64,000 nucleotides of DNA from Lunularia cruciata (GCA_948567375.1 OX419760.1:44888001-44952000), one strand, 5' to 3'; positions 32,502 through 45,429 are shown, counted from the stretch's first letter. The notes: generated from the letters alone by a model not told the origin. Translations and numbers: made by a program.

Positions 32502-34251
32502 TCACGAGCTAGAAATAGCGGCGATTTGATGTCTGAACAGTGAGCCCATTTCAAGCTGCAGTTCCGGAAGAAGAATACTTTGGTTAGATAACAGAAAACG
32601 TCTCCAATGAATGTGCAACTTGTACGATCTCATACCTATGAAGATATCTGAATGTCGCGATTAGGCTATATATATTCAAAACCACAAGCCATGAATGAAA
32701 CCTATATTTGATCCTGAGTTATGTGTTCTTGTTAATGTTTTTACAGTCTTTTTCCAGTTCCACACTTAACTTACCGCAGTTAAAGCTGTCTCGGCTCCTT
32801 TGTTCCCAGCCTTTCCTCCGGCCCTATCAAACGCCTGTTAACAAACACCACAAACCAAACGGTTTTAAGTAGATTCAAGGGCTACGTTTTTTTAGTTCCT
32901 GATATTCAAGATGATGATGGGAGGTCTGGCATGGTTGCAAGCAAAATAGCTTCATTGAGTGCAAAACATCACCTGCTCCATGTTTTCTGTTGTGAGGACA
33001 CCAAAAATGCATGGACACCCTGCAAATCACGATAGAAAGGCTGTGAGTGCCAATTCTTTTTGAAAGATGTGACAGAGGTAACAGGTCTGTACACAGAACG
33101 AGAAACTTACCTGAGTTCAAACCGGCTGACATTAATCCAGATGCTGCACCGCCAGCCACTTCCTCATAATGGGTCGTGGCACCCCTGATCTTCGAACAGA
33201 AAGATACAGACATAAGAGATTGATCCCCAAGGCAAATAACACGTTGTTCTAACAGTGAGTCGACCTTGACACATTTTACAACCAAACAATCCAACTGAAC
33301 CGTGTGTTGGTGACCGAATTGCAGCCAGATTTCGTGAAGTATTATATTGTAAGTCGACCTAGATATTCTGCAACTCACTGCTCTCGGGATACTGTCCATG
33401 TCCAACGACCCTACAAAACTACCCTACACAGTATGGTTAGCTGAAACAAGAAGAGTGCGACACTTACCACGGCTCCAAGAGTTAGAATGGAGTCGTACTT
33501 CTTAGTCATAGCCAAAGCTTGAGCGGTCAATGGAATTTCAAAACTACCTGGGACCCAAATTACCTGCAGCAGAATTATTCTTAGATTAAAATGTTCGGCA
33601 GAGAGTGCCCTCCAACTGAATACCATATGTCTACATGATAATCTGGCACAGTAGATGCCGTCTACTTTGCATGTCACTGTACAGAAAAACAAGCAGGCAT
33701 TAATTGACTCACATCCACATCCTCGTCATGCACTCCGTATCTTTTGAAAGTGTCTAGGGCACCAGCCAACAGTGGTTTTGTGATGATATCGTTAAACCGA
33801 GCAGCAACCTGAATCCAAAATACGCATTGAGCTCCATTCCTCAAAAGCAAAGCGAATCCACCAACGTGAATCATCACTGCCAAGCATCGCTATGAGAAAA
33901 TCGACACAAATGGCACCTCGGCAACATAAGCGAGCTGCGAAAATGGATAGGATAACGTACCACAGCAATTCGTAGCCCCTCCCCTTTCATAAGGTCACCT
34001 GTCATCTCTCTGACAGCGCGAGTCTCCACTCCACTGGACACTCTCGTCGAGCTTGGCAAACATTGCACCCCTGAGGATTGTTGGGCACAACGCAACGCTC
34101 TGGACGAACTTGAACAAATTGACAAGGGGACAAACGAGACACGCGATGACAGAGCCTCATGCGATCGGTTACCAGCAGGAGACAACGCAGCGGCTCCTGC
34201 ATTGGGTGCGCTGAGTTGCATAACGCTCAGAGTAGCCATAACCCCGATCAC
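32502..34251 (-). CDS. RIBH: 6,7-dimethyl-8-ribityllumazine synthase, chloroplastic (7 exons, 240 residues)
   Basis: The enzyme condenses 5-amino-6-ribitylamino-uracil with 3,4-dihydroxy-2-butanone 4-phosphate, the penultimate riboflavin step, in plastids. Exons on the minus strand are 34251-33961, 33808-33713, 33563-33468, 33189-33111, 33019-32973, 32834-32775 and 32555-32502. All introns are GT-AG and the frame is continuous. The first 75-80 residues are Ser/Ala-rich, as in a transit peptide. The mature part has [56 protein letters not shown] (the conserved active-site His of this family is in TTHYEEV), [20 protein letters not shown] and [20 protein letters not shown]. The C-terminus is [13 protein letters not shown] at 34239 is an alternative start. 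No defects are seen. Confidence 0.96.
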
Positions 34252-35402
34252 CGCAACACCAACGACTTCAACCTCAGGAACCGCAGACAGTTCCGAAGTT
34301 TGAACTTGCGCTTAAGATGCTTCACACGCCTGTGGCCTATCGGTGGAGACTGTCCCTATAAGTAAAATCGATTTCAGGTGTAATCAGGCCAGGTCCGTCC
34401 CAGTTTAACCGGTCACTGCCGGTAACGAAGACATCGTCGATCTTTACACTACTGGTGTTCTTCGCGAGTCCATCGGACAAAAGGTACATATAAGGTGGTT
34501 TATTTCAATTTATTAGCGTTGAGCTCTCACATGAGTAATGGAGTTCGTCATTTAGTGTGGGATCATTTTCAAGGAGAAGGTGAGAATTAGCTACCGTTAA
34601 GTGCCCGCTAATACGTAATGAAGGACTTACCTTCGCGGATTATCCGACGAGCACAATCTCTAGCCCTTGGATCCTTGCAGGAGTTCTTAAACTGAATCAT
34701 TACTGCGACCATCAGTCTGGTTAAGTTAATTAATGATGGCAAAGACTAGGGTTTTGCCACGTTTTCTCACACCAGTGGACTCGTGTGACTGTGTGAACTC
34801 ATGTGAAAACACGTGTGAACCTGTGTGAACACGAGTTATTTTCAGCATTTGGGGGGTTGTATTCCCCGATGGAAGGGCAGCTGTTCGGAAACCAATGGGG
34901 TTTGATAAGGGCCCGGATTTTCACGTCATACAAACCAGGTATTTTCAGTGGTATTCTGGTAAAACCGCTTCGGACCTTGTGGGTTAGGTGCGTGGTTGAT
35001 CTATGTCACTTATGGTAGATTAAATATGAGTATAAAATAAATTAAATATGGGGTTTCTTCTATCACGAGGAGAAGACCCTCTCAAAGATATATAAAGACT
35101 CTATAAAACAAACCAAAGAATTAAAATAGGGTTAAGTACCAATTGCAAGGCAATGAAAAAATTGTCATGATATACTTAAATGGGTGTCAAATGGTTTACA
35201 CATCACCGAAGCATCACCTAGTGATTACTTTCCTCTCGATTTCATCTGCCAGTGCTCTATGTAAAGTAATAAATACAGATTGTTTAATTTGAAGTACAAA
35301 CCTGCCAAATGATGTCATTGTCATCTAATATCTAATATGGTATGTTCTTGCACAATCCTTCATAAACATGTTAAAAACCATATCAGAAGCACTCCATATA
35401 AC
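34252..35402. other. Upstream region of lumazine synthase, then spacer
   Basis: Should hold the promoter and 5' UTR of the gene; I see no convincing TATA box. A degenerate GTGTGAAC repeat lies at about 34784-34838. The rest is AT-rich without ORFs I can support. Confidence 0.4.
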
Positions 35403-35490
35403 CAGGCCTCTTTATTTGCGGCGTGGGCCTCAAATACTGCAAATAAGCTAATTGTGGCCCCTAAGGAAAATTAAATGCAGTTAAATGCGG

Positions 35491-35724
35491 CAGTCATGGA
35501 AACTACATTAATATTCATTTATTTTTTAGTAAAACTCGATGGCCTGCAACGTTTTGAACTGTTTTGAACGAAGAATACCTTCAAGAGAGAAGTCACTTAA
35601 AGTGCTGCAGTCATAGAAAATGACATTGATATTCATTTATTTTTTTAATAAAACTCAATGGCCTGCAGCATTTTGAACTGTTTTGAATGAAGAATACCTT
35701 CAAGAGAGAAGTCACTTAAAGAGG
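35491..35724. repeat. Tandem duplication of 117 bp at the hAT transposase 3' end
   Basis: CAGTCATGGAAACTACATT at 35491 recurs as CAGTCATAGAAAATGACATT at 35608. Both units run through the sequence that encodes FSLEGILRSKQF on the minus strand. The copies are about 90 percent alike, so this is an old duplication. Confidence 0.85.
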
Positions 35725-37605
35725 CTTAGGCGTTGTCTTTCTCCCAGTTGACAATTGAGAAATTGCTCTCAACAGTAGATGTGCCGTGGAAATGCTATCA
35801 TGAGCCCACAGCAAAACTCACGCAGCTGTAGGAACAGATCTTGGGCTAGCTTCCAACCACCTTCAAAAGAGGATCGAGAATCACAATTATCCAAGACAGC
35901 CTTAAAACTGCTCTCACGGTGGTACGCCACCTGAAGGTCTTGGAACTCTTGCTCGATCGCATCGATCTCTATTGACGACCAGCTATGCTACAAGCGACAG
36001 ATGTGAACCTGCACAAATTCTTGACCTTGAAGTGCTACCAATTGATGCGGGAGTACAGGAGGCATCTCTTTGGCAGCATTGTTTTACAAGTCGTGCTCAA
36101 CAACAACAAAAAATTATGCATATGATAAGATGGACTGTGCAATCAGCAAGATCCTTTATAAGTGCCGCCATGTTTTCATTATCAGTCAAGGTCTTTGAGC
36201 ACTGCCTTGACATCAGCAAGTAGCCACAAATACATACAATCACTAGAGACGACGGCAATTTTTAGGTCAACCGTGTATGCCTTTGCAGCAGATAGTGGCA
36301 CTATCACATTGAACCAACGTACATAAGTACCATGCAAATGTTCCATGATGTTGTGACACTAAGGTCGTAAGCCCTTTGAGGTTGCAAAACGTTGCCATTG
36401 CTTCAGACAAGAATTTCTCAATGAACATCTTCATAATCCACCAAGACAAATTTGGCGCCATGGTAGGCTTCTTTTCATCCAGATATCCCATAACCTCTAT
36501 GCAAAACTTCTTGAACCATGACACAACCTTGCTCAAAGACTCCCGATGAGTTTTAGCAATAGTCATTTTCTATTTGTGCAAATACACGATCAACATTATG
36601 AGCTTGGAATAAAACTCCTCTCTCATCAAGGATGTGAAGAATCACTGACGTTGAAGGGCAAGCTAGTGCAAATCTACACCAAATGCGGTAAAAACCAGGT
36701 AAAGTAGCTTGCTTGAAGCAAGTTTCCACACCTTGGATGCACCATGTCATCTTGCATTTTCCATCAAGAGAAATTGAAACCATTATATTCTTCCAATTAG
36801 GTACAATCATGTTTAGAGCTTTGACAACATGCAAATATATATTCTCATGATGTGTGTTAAGTGTACATCAAGATTGCAAGCAAGTGGCAATTAAAATATT
36901 GCTCTTCCAATGCGGGATCTACTCAAACATGTATGGGTATTTTCCATTGCGATGGATATGTCTACTCACATGACCACCTCATACCTTGATGTTTGCATCA
37001 AATTGCATTTGTTTAGATGCAAATGCAATCTGATGCAGACACGAAGGTATGAAGGTTTAAAGCACACACAAATCTGGCATACAGGCAAATTTTCTGCCTA
37101 AGAGAGAGCAAAGAGACGCTAAGCCAATTTGCTCTTTTGTCATCCTCAAAATTTGTATAGCAATTTAGAAGGACACTCCCATGCTGAGACAATTGGAAAT
37201 GGGGTATAATTGAGCAAGATTCATCAATCTAATCCGGTATCTCAATGTAGCAACATCAGCTCCATTACCATCCATGGCTTTTGATTCGTTTAGGAGATCT
37301 TCAAAGATACTAATAGCATGCTCCTTATTGGTATCTATACCATCATCTTGCTCATAAAACAATTTTCCAATGATAACATTGACGATATCTTTGTCCACAA
37401 ACAAATAAACAAGACCCTGTGAACCACCAAAGTGCAATTTGATGGTGTTGCAAAAAGCAACAAGAGCATTATCATAAAAAATGTTTGTCTTCTTGCAATT
37501 GTTGAGTGCCAAATAGTCCTTCCAACACAAGGGATGTTGGTTCTCCATGTGTCTATGGTACATGTCTACATAAAATGGTTTCTTGGAATACATGACATTG
37601 GTCAT
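35560..37605 (-). pseudogene. hAT transposase remnant
   Basis: In minus-strand order there is an N-terminal block (YLALNNCKKTNIFYDNALVA, VATLRYRIRLMNLAQLYP); a catalytic-region block with IVPNWKNIMVSISLDGKCKM and LPGFYRIWCRFALA, the usual hAT pattern; then GLTTLVSQHHGTFAWYL; and a C-terminal dimerisation block near 35680-35900 with HGTSTVESNFSIVNWEKDN and SLSDFSLEGILRSKQFK. The blocks are in different frames with several stops, so the gene is inactive. Confidence 0.65.
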
Positions 37606-39231
37606 TCAATTGTGTTTTGTGCCAATATCCTCCTCATGACCAAAGTGAATGTAGAACATGCAAGAGACTAGCATCACTACCTTTGTCTTAACATCATGCT
37701 TGCAGATTTTGATTCCAAACTGCAAATAGTGTTATTTCTTGAATGGAGTGGAGCGTGACATTATAGGAGAGTGATCAACAAGCAACTGTATTTCTAGCTA
37801 TTTAAAAAAAAAGATATTTTGGATTTTTAGAGATGGCTTATGCAAGTGGTATTTTAGTTTTGTGCATTTCCTATTTTGGGGTTGTGATCAAAACATATTA
37901 GGGCTTGCTACTTTACTTTTTTATGCTAGATGTTCTGCAACATCATAAGAAGTTATGCTTAAATGCGGTGCCACACAAAAGTTATATGCGGCTAAATATT
38001 TCCACCAAAAAAAGCCACAAATAAAGAGGACTGCTTATACAAAAACATATATATAATGGGACTACCCAAAAATAGAAGGAATAAAGATATGACCTAGCAG
38101 CATACACTTATACTTGGAGATCTGTGGCATTCACATTCCACCCATTTAAAAAAACAATTAATCATCTTCCCTCATATTGCAATAGGTGTGGAATCTATAA
38201 TTACATGATGCAATATTTGCACTTGATCATCTCTTACCAAATACAACTCCACCCTAACTCATATTTTTTTATACAACATTCTAATTCTTCCTCCAAATGA
38301 GCAATGAATATGTAAATGTGTAAGCCAAACCTAGGCAATGTTGTAATACCAATAGCTAGACATATCATCTAGAGTTGAAAATTGGCTTGGTAACATCTGG
38401 AAGGATGTTATGCATGATGAGCTAGGTAGTTCAAATAGAGGTGTCACCAAAAGAGGACTTCTACTAATAGGGAAAGAGCCAAAATAGCCTAGAAACTTCA
38501 AAGCCAATTTTGGAGGCCCAAATGAATGAATTAGGCCTCAAAAATATGCATATGCTCCATGTCTGTCTCATCAAGAGCTTTCCAACAGTGTCATTGGGAA
38601 AATAATCTACACGTAGTATTGGTGCCATTTGGTGTGAGTTTTCATGTTATTGAACTCAAGGATTTATGTTATGGTGAAACCGGTATCGGGGAATTTGTTT
38701 GGCCTTGAGAGTGCACCGGGCACTTGGCTGCTTGTGCTTAGTTTGTCCTTGGCCTTCACAGAACTGGCTAGCTCACGTGGTTTCAGCTATGGTTTTGGGA
38801 CCTGACGGTTCTTAGGAGAGGCTGGAATGTTTATGAACAACAACCAGTATTCTATTCAGCTCAACCAGGCCAGACTATTGAGTCGAACCTTTCATATAGA
38901 CGGACTGAGAGCTCCTAAAATGGAGCTTCCATGACACTAGTCATAGGTCAAACACACCATCATCTAAGCTCTACTAGACCTGCAAAATTTCTTTCCTGTC
39001 CAGCCTTCTCTCTCTTGCAAGGTCTTTCATTCTCTTGCAAGGAAACCCATTTTCTGCCCTGCACTCTCAAGGCCTTGCTGTCCTACAAAAATTTCTCTCC
39101 TCTACCCTGCACTCCTTCAAGGCATACTCCCTACCACTTGTTCATCTGGCCAGTGTCATGCTCAATAGCACTTTCAAAAGTTTTCTCTCTCCTTTTGTCA
39201 CAGACCAAGGCCATCTCAAAAATTCCTCAAC

Positions 39232-40110
39232 CCTCAAGACTATCACTCAAATTTCAAAAAATCATCTCCTGGCCCTGGCACAGCCCTAAGGCATCTCAAA
39301 AAATTCTCTGGCCCTGCAAGAATCCCTCTCAACCTTCAAAAATCCTACTGGCTCTGTCATAGCCCTAAGGCACTCTCAAAAATTCCTCAGCCCTCAAGAC
39401 TCTCACTCAAATTTTGAAAATCATCTCCTTGCCCTATCACAGCCCTAAGGCATCTCAAAATCCCTCAGCCCTCAAGACTCTCACTCAACTTTTTGAAAAT
39501 CATCTCTTGGCCCTGTCACAGCCCTAAGGCACTCTCAAAAATTCCTTAGCCCTCAAGACTCTCTCTCAAGCTTCAAAAATCCTCCTGGCCCTGTCACAGC
39601 CCTAAGGCACTCTCGAAAAAAACTCAGCTCTCAAGACTCTCACTCAAATTTCAAAAAATCATCTCTTGGCCCTAGCACAACCCTAAGGCATCTAAAAAAT
39701 CCTTCTCTGGCCCTGCAAGAGTCCCTCTCAACCTTCGAAAATCCTCCTGGCCTTGTCACAGCCCTAAGGCACTCTCAAAAATTCCTCAGCCCTCAAGACT
39801 CTCACTCAAATTTCAAAAAATCATCTCCTGGCCCTGGCACTGCCCTAAGGCATCTCAAAAATCCTTCTCCGGCCCTGCAAGAGTCCCTCTCAACCTTTGA
39901 TAATCCTCCTGGCCCTGTCACAGCCCTAAGGCACTCTCAAAATTTCCTCAGCCCTCAAGACCCTCACTCAAATTTCAAAAAATCATCTCCTGGTCCTAGC
40001 ACAGCCCTAAGGCATCTCTAAAATCCTTTTCTGGCCTTGCAAGAGTCCCTCTCAACCTTCAAAAATCCTCCTGGCCCTGTCACAGCCCTAAGGCACTCTC
40101 AAAGATTCCT
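39232..40110 (+). repeat. Tandem repeat, about 80/162 bp, in the left arm of the palindrome
   Basis: CTCAAGACTCTCACTCAAATTTC recurs at about 39232, 39394, 39471, 39553, 39630, 39793 and 39955, alternating with GGCCCTGTCACAGCCCTAAGG. ORFs here are low-complexity and not real genes. Confidence 0.85.
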
Positions 40111-40114
40111 TAGC

Positions 40115-40408
40115 CCTCAATCTCCTGTCCTCTTGCTTCCTTGTGAAATTTCATTCTCTCTTGCTGCCACTAACCAGCCACACCCTTCTTTCCTGCAAAA
40201 ATTTTCTCATTGCCTCAATCTCCTGTCCTCTTGCTTCCTTGCAAAATTTCATTCTCTCTTGCTGCCACTAACCAGCCACACCCTTCTTTCCTGCAAAAAT
40301 TTTCTCATTGCCTCAATCTCCTGTCCTCTTGCTTCCTTGCAAAATTTCATTCTCTCTTGCTGCCACTCACCAGCCACACCCTTCTTCCTACGAAACTTTA
40401 TTTTCCTC
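40115..40408 (+). repeat. Three-copy 98-bp tandem repeat
   Basis: Units begin CCTCAATCTCCTGTCC at 40115, 40213 and 40311. The first two are nearly identical and the third diverges near its end. Because 98 is not a multiple of 3, the repeat gives the same peptide in different frames, which produces spurious ORFs. Confidence 0.92.
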
Positions 40409-40739
40409 CTCGCTGTCCATTCCCCTCCAAACCCTTCTGCCTCTCCCCAAAACCCTACCACCAGCCCTCTCATCTCCCGAAACTTCTCTCTGTCAGAAAA
40501 TTCCCCTCCTGGCTAGCATTGCTCCCCCAAAAACCTCTTTTTCCCTTCCCGAAAACCCCACTGCCAGCCCTTTGGCCTTTCTCAAAAAAGACTCATGCTG
40601 TCCAAAAATCCCAAAACATCTCTATTCCTGCCAAGTCCTTTGAGACTTCTTTGTCTCTCTCTTCCCTGCAGAAGACCCTTAAGATTTTTCTGTCCTGACC
40701 AAAACACTTCAAGATTTTTTTGCCTGCCAAATCTTCCCA

Positions 40740-41195
40740 TTTTGCTACTGCAGCTAACTAAAATACTCTTGAGACCCCAATAACATAAACAAACTCCAAC
40801 ACTTAAGTGACATGCAAATAAACCCTGAGCTTATGTAACATTAAAGAAAATCCACCACTAAATTTCCTCCGTCCCTTAACACAAGAGAAAATCCTTGAGC
40901 TTACAGGAACACAAAACAACTACCAATTTCACCATAACATAAACTCTTGAGTTCACTAACATGAAAAACTCACACCAATGGCACCAATACTACATGTAGA
41001 TTATTTTCCCCACGACATTGGTAGTTGTTTTGTGTTCCTATAAGTTCAAGGATTTTCTCTTGTGTTGAGGGAGGGAGGAAATTGAGTGGTGGATTTTCTT
41101 TAATGTTACATAAGCTTGGGGTTTATTTGCATGTCACTTAAGCACTGGAGTTTGTTTATGTTATAAAGGTCAAGAGTATTTTAATTAGCAGCAGT
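40740..41195. repeat. Central inverted repeat of the palindrome
   Basis: 40742-40960 and 41025-41195 are complementary over most of their length (ACATAAACAAACTCCA against TGGAGTTTGTTTATGT; TTAAGTGACATGCAAATAAA against TTTATTTGCATGTCACTTAA). The spacer of about 60 bp is centred on 41000. Confidence 0.88.
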
Positions 41196-41199
41196 AGTA

Positions 41200-42770
41200 G
41201 AGGGTTTTTGGGAAATTTGGCAAAAAACAGCCAGGATTTTGGGAAGGAAGAGTAGGGTTTTCGAGAAGACAGAAGAGCAAGAAGGGGACTTTTCAAGGAA
41301 AAGAGAGAAGTAGGAATCAAAGTGGAGGAGATTTTTTTTTGGGGGGTTTTGACAGTATTGGACAGAAAAAAGAATTGAAGGAGAGGAGATTTTTGAGAGA
41401 AAGAGGCCTGGAAGGAGAGGAGATTTTTGGGAGAATGAGGCCTAGAAGGAGAGGAGATTTTGGGAGAAAGAGGCTTGGAAGGAGAGGAGATTTTTGGGAA
41501 GACAAGAAATGAAGGAGAGTGGAGACAAGAAAAAGAGAAAGTATTGGTAGAAAGGTTAGCAGGACAGAGGTGTCCAGAAGGGCTTGGCAGGAATAGAAAA
41601 ATCTCAAAGGGTTTTGGAGGACAGAAAAATCTCGAAAGGTTGGTAGGACAGAAAAATCTCGAAAGGTTGGTAGGACAGAAAAATCTTGAAGGGTTTGGGA
41701 AGACAGTGAAGGATCGAAGGGTTTTTTTCTGGACAAAAAGAGACATGAAGGAGCAAATGATTGTGGAGTCAGGAAGGAGCAAAGTATCGTGGAGTCAGCA
41801 AAAGGAGAAGCACAGAAAATACAGAAAGAAATGAAGGAGAGTGGAGACGGGAAAAAGAGAAAGTATAGAAGGGAAAGGAATGGGCAGGAGATTGAGGGAG
41901 TGAAGGATTAGAGGAAAGGAGAAAGGAAGAATGGGAAAGGATCGAGGAGAGTGATGTGAATAATCAGTTGAGGTTGTTGATTAACGTGGGAGCAGAATGG
42001 AGATTTGGACAAGAAACTTGAGTGCAGTGGTAGAAGCTGAGGGACTGTTGCAGATGTAAACAAGTGTGAGAGAAGTATAGAGGATTTTTTTGGAGGTGAC
42101 GTGAGAATATCAAAAGAGAGTAGTGACATAGAAGAATCAAAGGGTTTTGGAGAGGAGAAACTAAGGGTTTTCTGCACGGAAGAGAGAGAGAGAAATAACA
42201 AAGGTCTTTACAGGAATAGAAAAATCTTGAAGGGTTTTTTTTGGCAGGAAGTTTTCGGGGGAAAGCAGCAGTGGTGAATCGAAGGAGAGGAGAATTTAGT
42301 TTAGACAAATACAGGACAAAGAGGTCTCAAAGGGCTTGGCAGGAATAGAAAAATACTGAAGAGAGAGAGAAGAGAGAGAGAGGGAAATAAAAAAGGTCTT
42401 TGCATGAATAGAAAATTCTTGAAGGATTTTGGCAAGAATAGAAAAATCATGGAGAGGGTTTTGGCAGGGAAGGGAGAGACAGAGAAGTCTCAAAGGACTT
42501 TGCAAGAATAGAAATCTCAAAGGGTTTTCTGCAAGAGAGAGAAGGAAAGAGAAATCCCAAAGGGTTCTTTGCAGGAACAGAAAATATCAAAGTGTTTTGG
42601 CAGGACAGAAAATCTCAAAGGATTTTGGCAGGAAGAGAAATCTCAAAGGGTTTTTCAGGAGAGAGAGGTCTCAAAGTGCTCTTCATAGGAATAAAAAATA
42701 TTGAAGGAGATGACAGGATGGAGAAATCAAAGGAATTCTGCCAAGCAGTGAAGATTTAGAGACATCAAGC
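41200..42770 (+). repeat. Purine-rich repeated arm of the palindrome
   Basis: Repeated units of roughly 30-40 bp such as GGACAGAAAAATCTCGAAAG and GGAGAGGAGATTTTTGGGAG. It is A/G-rich on the plus strand throughout, mirroring the C/T-rich left arm. Confidence 0.8.
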
Positions 42771-43663
42771 GGAGACTGCAAGCAGAAAACCAAAGACTGT
42801 AAGGGATAGGAGTTACGACCAGGCTGACTTTGTGTTATATACATGCTTGACTAGGCAGTGTGCTTAGATGCAAACATTATGCAGTCAGGTCTGCTTGATC
42901 ATCCTGAAGAGTTATGGATTTGAAACTTGGTGTGAAGTTGGAAGTGTCTTTCCCCGTTATTGAATGTGTGTGTACAAAAATAAGAAACAGTAATAAGAAT
43001 GGAATAGACGCCACGGTATCCAGCTAGGCTGCAAAATTCAAACAGGACATGGAACAAAATTATGGAGTTGAGTTAGTTGCATGACCTATGGACTAGTCCT
43101 TGAATCCTTGAGTTTGTGCTTGGCCAGAGTTGACGTTACAGCAAACCACCACCCTCCTAAGAAGGTTAGAGTGAGAAATAGTCTAGAACAACAACTCAGG
43201 AAACATTAGGAGCGGAACAGCAGCAAAAAGTCTGCCAAGAGAGGCTGTTGTCACAAAGCTGGAAATAGAACTAGTGCCGAGCTTATGATGAACAAGCCAA
43301 CATAAGCACAAGCAGCCAGGTGCCCGGCGCAATCTCAAGACCTTACAATCTCCATGACAACGGTACCTCACCCATGCTATTTGGAGATTGCTATAGGAAG
43401 ATTTCCTCCGGTCAAAGATGGTTTGACCAACCAGATAAGATCAGAACCAACATGTCACCAATGCATGCAACCAATCTAAGGGCAGAGCTTGCTTACATGC
43501 ACCAATCCATGTATCTGATCCAAGGGTGGAGCTTCCTCGGAGGAGTCCCCTTTGCTATATAATACAGTCAAGGTGCTCCTTTGGGGCATCGGAGTTTGAG
43601 TGTGAAATTGTGTCTTTCTTCTTTTAGGTTTCTCTTCAAGTCTCCCATTCTTGAAAGATTACA

Positions 43664-45429
43664 AATATCTCATTATGATAAAGAAAGTAGCTTGATGTAA
43701 GTCAAAGTGCACTAATGCAAGGTCAAGCTAAGATCCAATAGCCTATACTCTTGCCAAAGCAAGAGTAAAGACATGTACTAATAGCACAAGGAAAATGGAT
43801 GGATTAATAAGAAAGAATGAAGAGCTTGCTAAAATTGTCATTCTATTAAGAAAATTGTAAACATCTAGTCCAATCAAAAGGCAAAGAAAGAAAGGATAGT
43901 GATCATCTTATACATGATAGAATGTTGGGTATATAAACATAGCATACACTATTGTCAACATTGTACAATATTGAAGCCAGTCCTATAAAAAGTCATACAC
44001 AAACTCTAAAATGCCATTATTAATCAAAAATCAAAAATTTATTACATATAATTTACCAAAGGGTAACTTATTATGCTCATTGAGCTAACCTACTCTAGCA
44101 TAAAGACTCCAAGTTAATTTTCCAGCTTTGTTCACCATATCCAAGAGCTCAAATGCCAAAGATAAAAGGAGTGAGCTACATGGAGCTCTACTTTGAGGTA
44201 TATCACTCCTTGGGAAGGCCAAGGAGTCCAACCCTAATGACATATCTAATGAGGATTGATAGGGCAAATGGTGACTTTAATGGTGCAACCAAAAACGTTA
44301 ATTGAATAGATGACCATCACTAAGTAGTCTATGAGTAGCTACTAATACAATTATGAGCACAAAGATAATCACTCAAGATTCCTAGCAAACTAGCTTAGGC
44401 ATTGCAAATATCATGACAATTGTTGTTCATGTATACATTGTTGCAAGACAACATCATGAAAGCAAGATTTATATACAAAGTCATACAAAACCTCTAAAGT
44501 GCTATAATTGCTTTCCTAGCTAGCAAATAGATCCCTCTAGCTCTAGATAATCATTTAGTCTAAGTATGTGATATGCTTGATGACAAGCAAAGATTAGGAG
44601 GTTAGTACCATGCTCTATTATTAGTTGCCTATATGAAATATATACCACATAAGGAATGAATAGCTAAAGAGTCAAGTACATTGAGGATATAACCATTGCG
44701 CTTGAGAAACACCATGAGAAGAGAGGTCAAACACACCATATGCCATCTTCTCAAATAAAAATCACAATACAATCGTAGCTACACTAATAGAGCCACATAA
44801 TATACTTCACAAACTTGCATGTATAACTACTAAGCTTGGGTTCATTGTGCCATCAATTTTGGGAGGTGGTATGGTGCACAATTGTGCACATGATCCTTTC
44901 AAATAACACCACCATGTCCTTCTAACATGAGAACTTTGGAAGGCAAAACCCTTAACCCTCTTTAAGATAATGGGGTCCATAATCACATCAAGAGTTTATG
45001 GTGCAATTTGCTATAGATATACGTAATTAGATAAAACCAATGGATCAAAATTCTATAACCTCTTCCTCAAATAGTAGCATATAATAATGTAAAATAACTC
45101 TATGTTGAGCAATCATTACGTTCTCAAGTGCTATCAACATCAATATTTAAAAAATCTCTACTTGTTGAGAACATACACTCATCCATACATCTCGATCATA
45201 CAAGTCTAAAATTATAAAATTCATATGAATGGCTATAGGTAAATCCAAATCTTGTCCATATAATAGGAAATAGAGAAAAGTATGCTAAAGATATTTGGAG
45301 AAAGATATTAAGGGTGATTGTTAGCTAAATCAATAGAATATAGCTAACCAAGGTAACTAAAGATCCCAATCTCCCAAGTGGCCTCTCTATAGATCATACT
45401 TACCATAATCCCCTTTTTTTGTCTTGAAA
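43664..45429. other. Old retroelement debris
   Basis: 44040-44440 matches family 3 in the same orientation as the 58756-62009 copy (shared segments include AAGTGAGCT, CCTAATG and AACTAGCTT blocks). The rest is AT-rich with no supportable gene. Confidence 0.5.

Larger units (their letters stand above)
35403..38033 (-). mobile_element. hAT-family DNA transposon (2.63 kb, decayed)
   Basis: The ends are inverted: CAGGCCTCTTTATTTGCGGC (35403-35422) and the complement of 38014-38033, matching at 18 of 20 positions and starting CAG as in hAT elements. The flanking 8-mers CATATAAC and CTTATACA match at 5 of 8 positions, compatible with an eroded 8-bp duplication. The interior encodes a decayed hAT transposase on the minus strand. 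Confidence 0.75.
38606..43352. repeat. Foldback-type insertion, about 4.7-kb imperfect palindrome
   Basis: The outer arms (about 38695-38741 and the complement of 43293-43352) share CTTGAGAxTGCxCCGGGCAC and TGGCTGCTTGTGC. The left arm is pyrimidine-rich and the right arm purine-rich with complementary content (for example CCTTTGAGATTTTTCT against AGAAAAATCTCAAAGG). The inner arms near 40740-40960 and 41020-41195 are clearly complementary. Another copy of the central segment lies inverted at 38603-38690. No transposase is present. The arms have diverged, which argues against a simple assembly artefact. Confidence 0.7.
38342..43663 (+). repeat. Family-2-like solo LTR split by a palindromic insertion
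   Basis: The left part (38342-38605, TGTAATACCAATAGCTAG to GAGCTTTCCAAC) and the right part (43353-43663, AACGGTACC to GATTACA) together cover a family-2 LTR. They align end to end with the intact one at 5401-6130. The outer flanks AATGT and AATAT suggest an eroded 5-bp duplication. No primer-binding site or polypurine tract adjoins it. Confidence 0.75.

Noticed and set aside
32875-33692. Long minus-strand ORFs running through exons 3, 4 and 5 of lumazine synthase
   Set aside because: They read through introns; the splice sites give a continuous family-length protein instead.
40037-40698. Overlapping ORFs rich in Leu, Ser and Pro
   Set aside because: Products of the C/T-rich 98-bp tandem repeat read in three frames.
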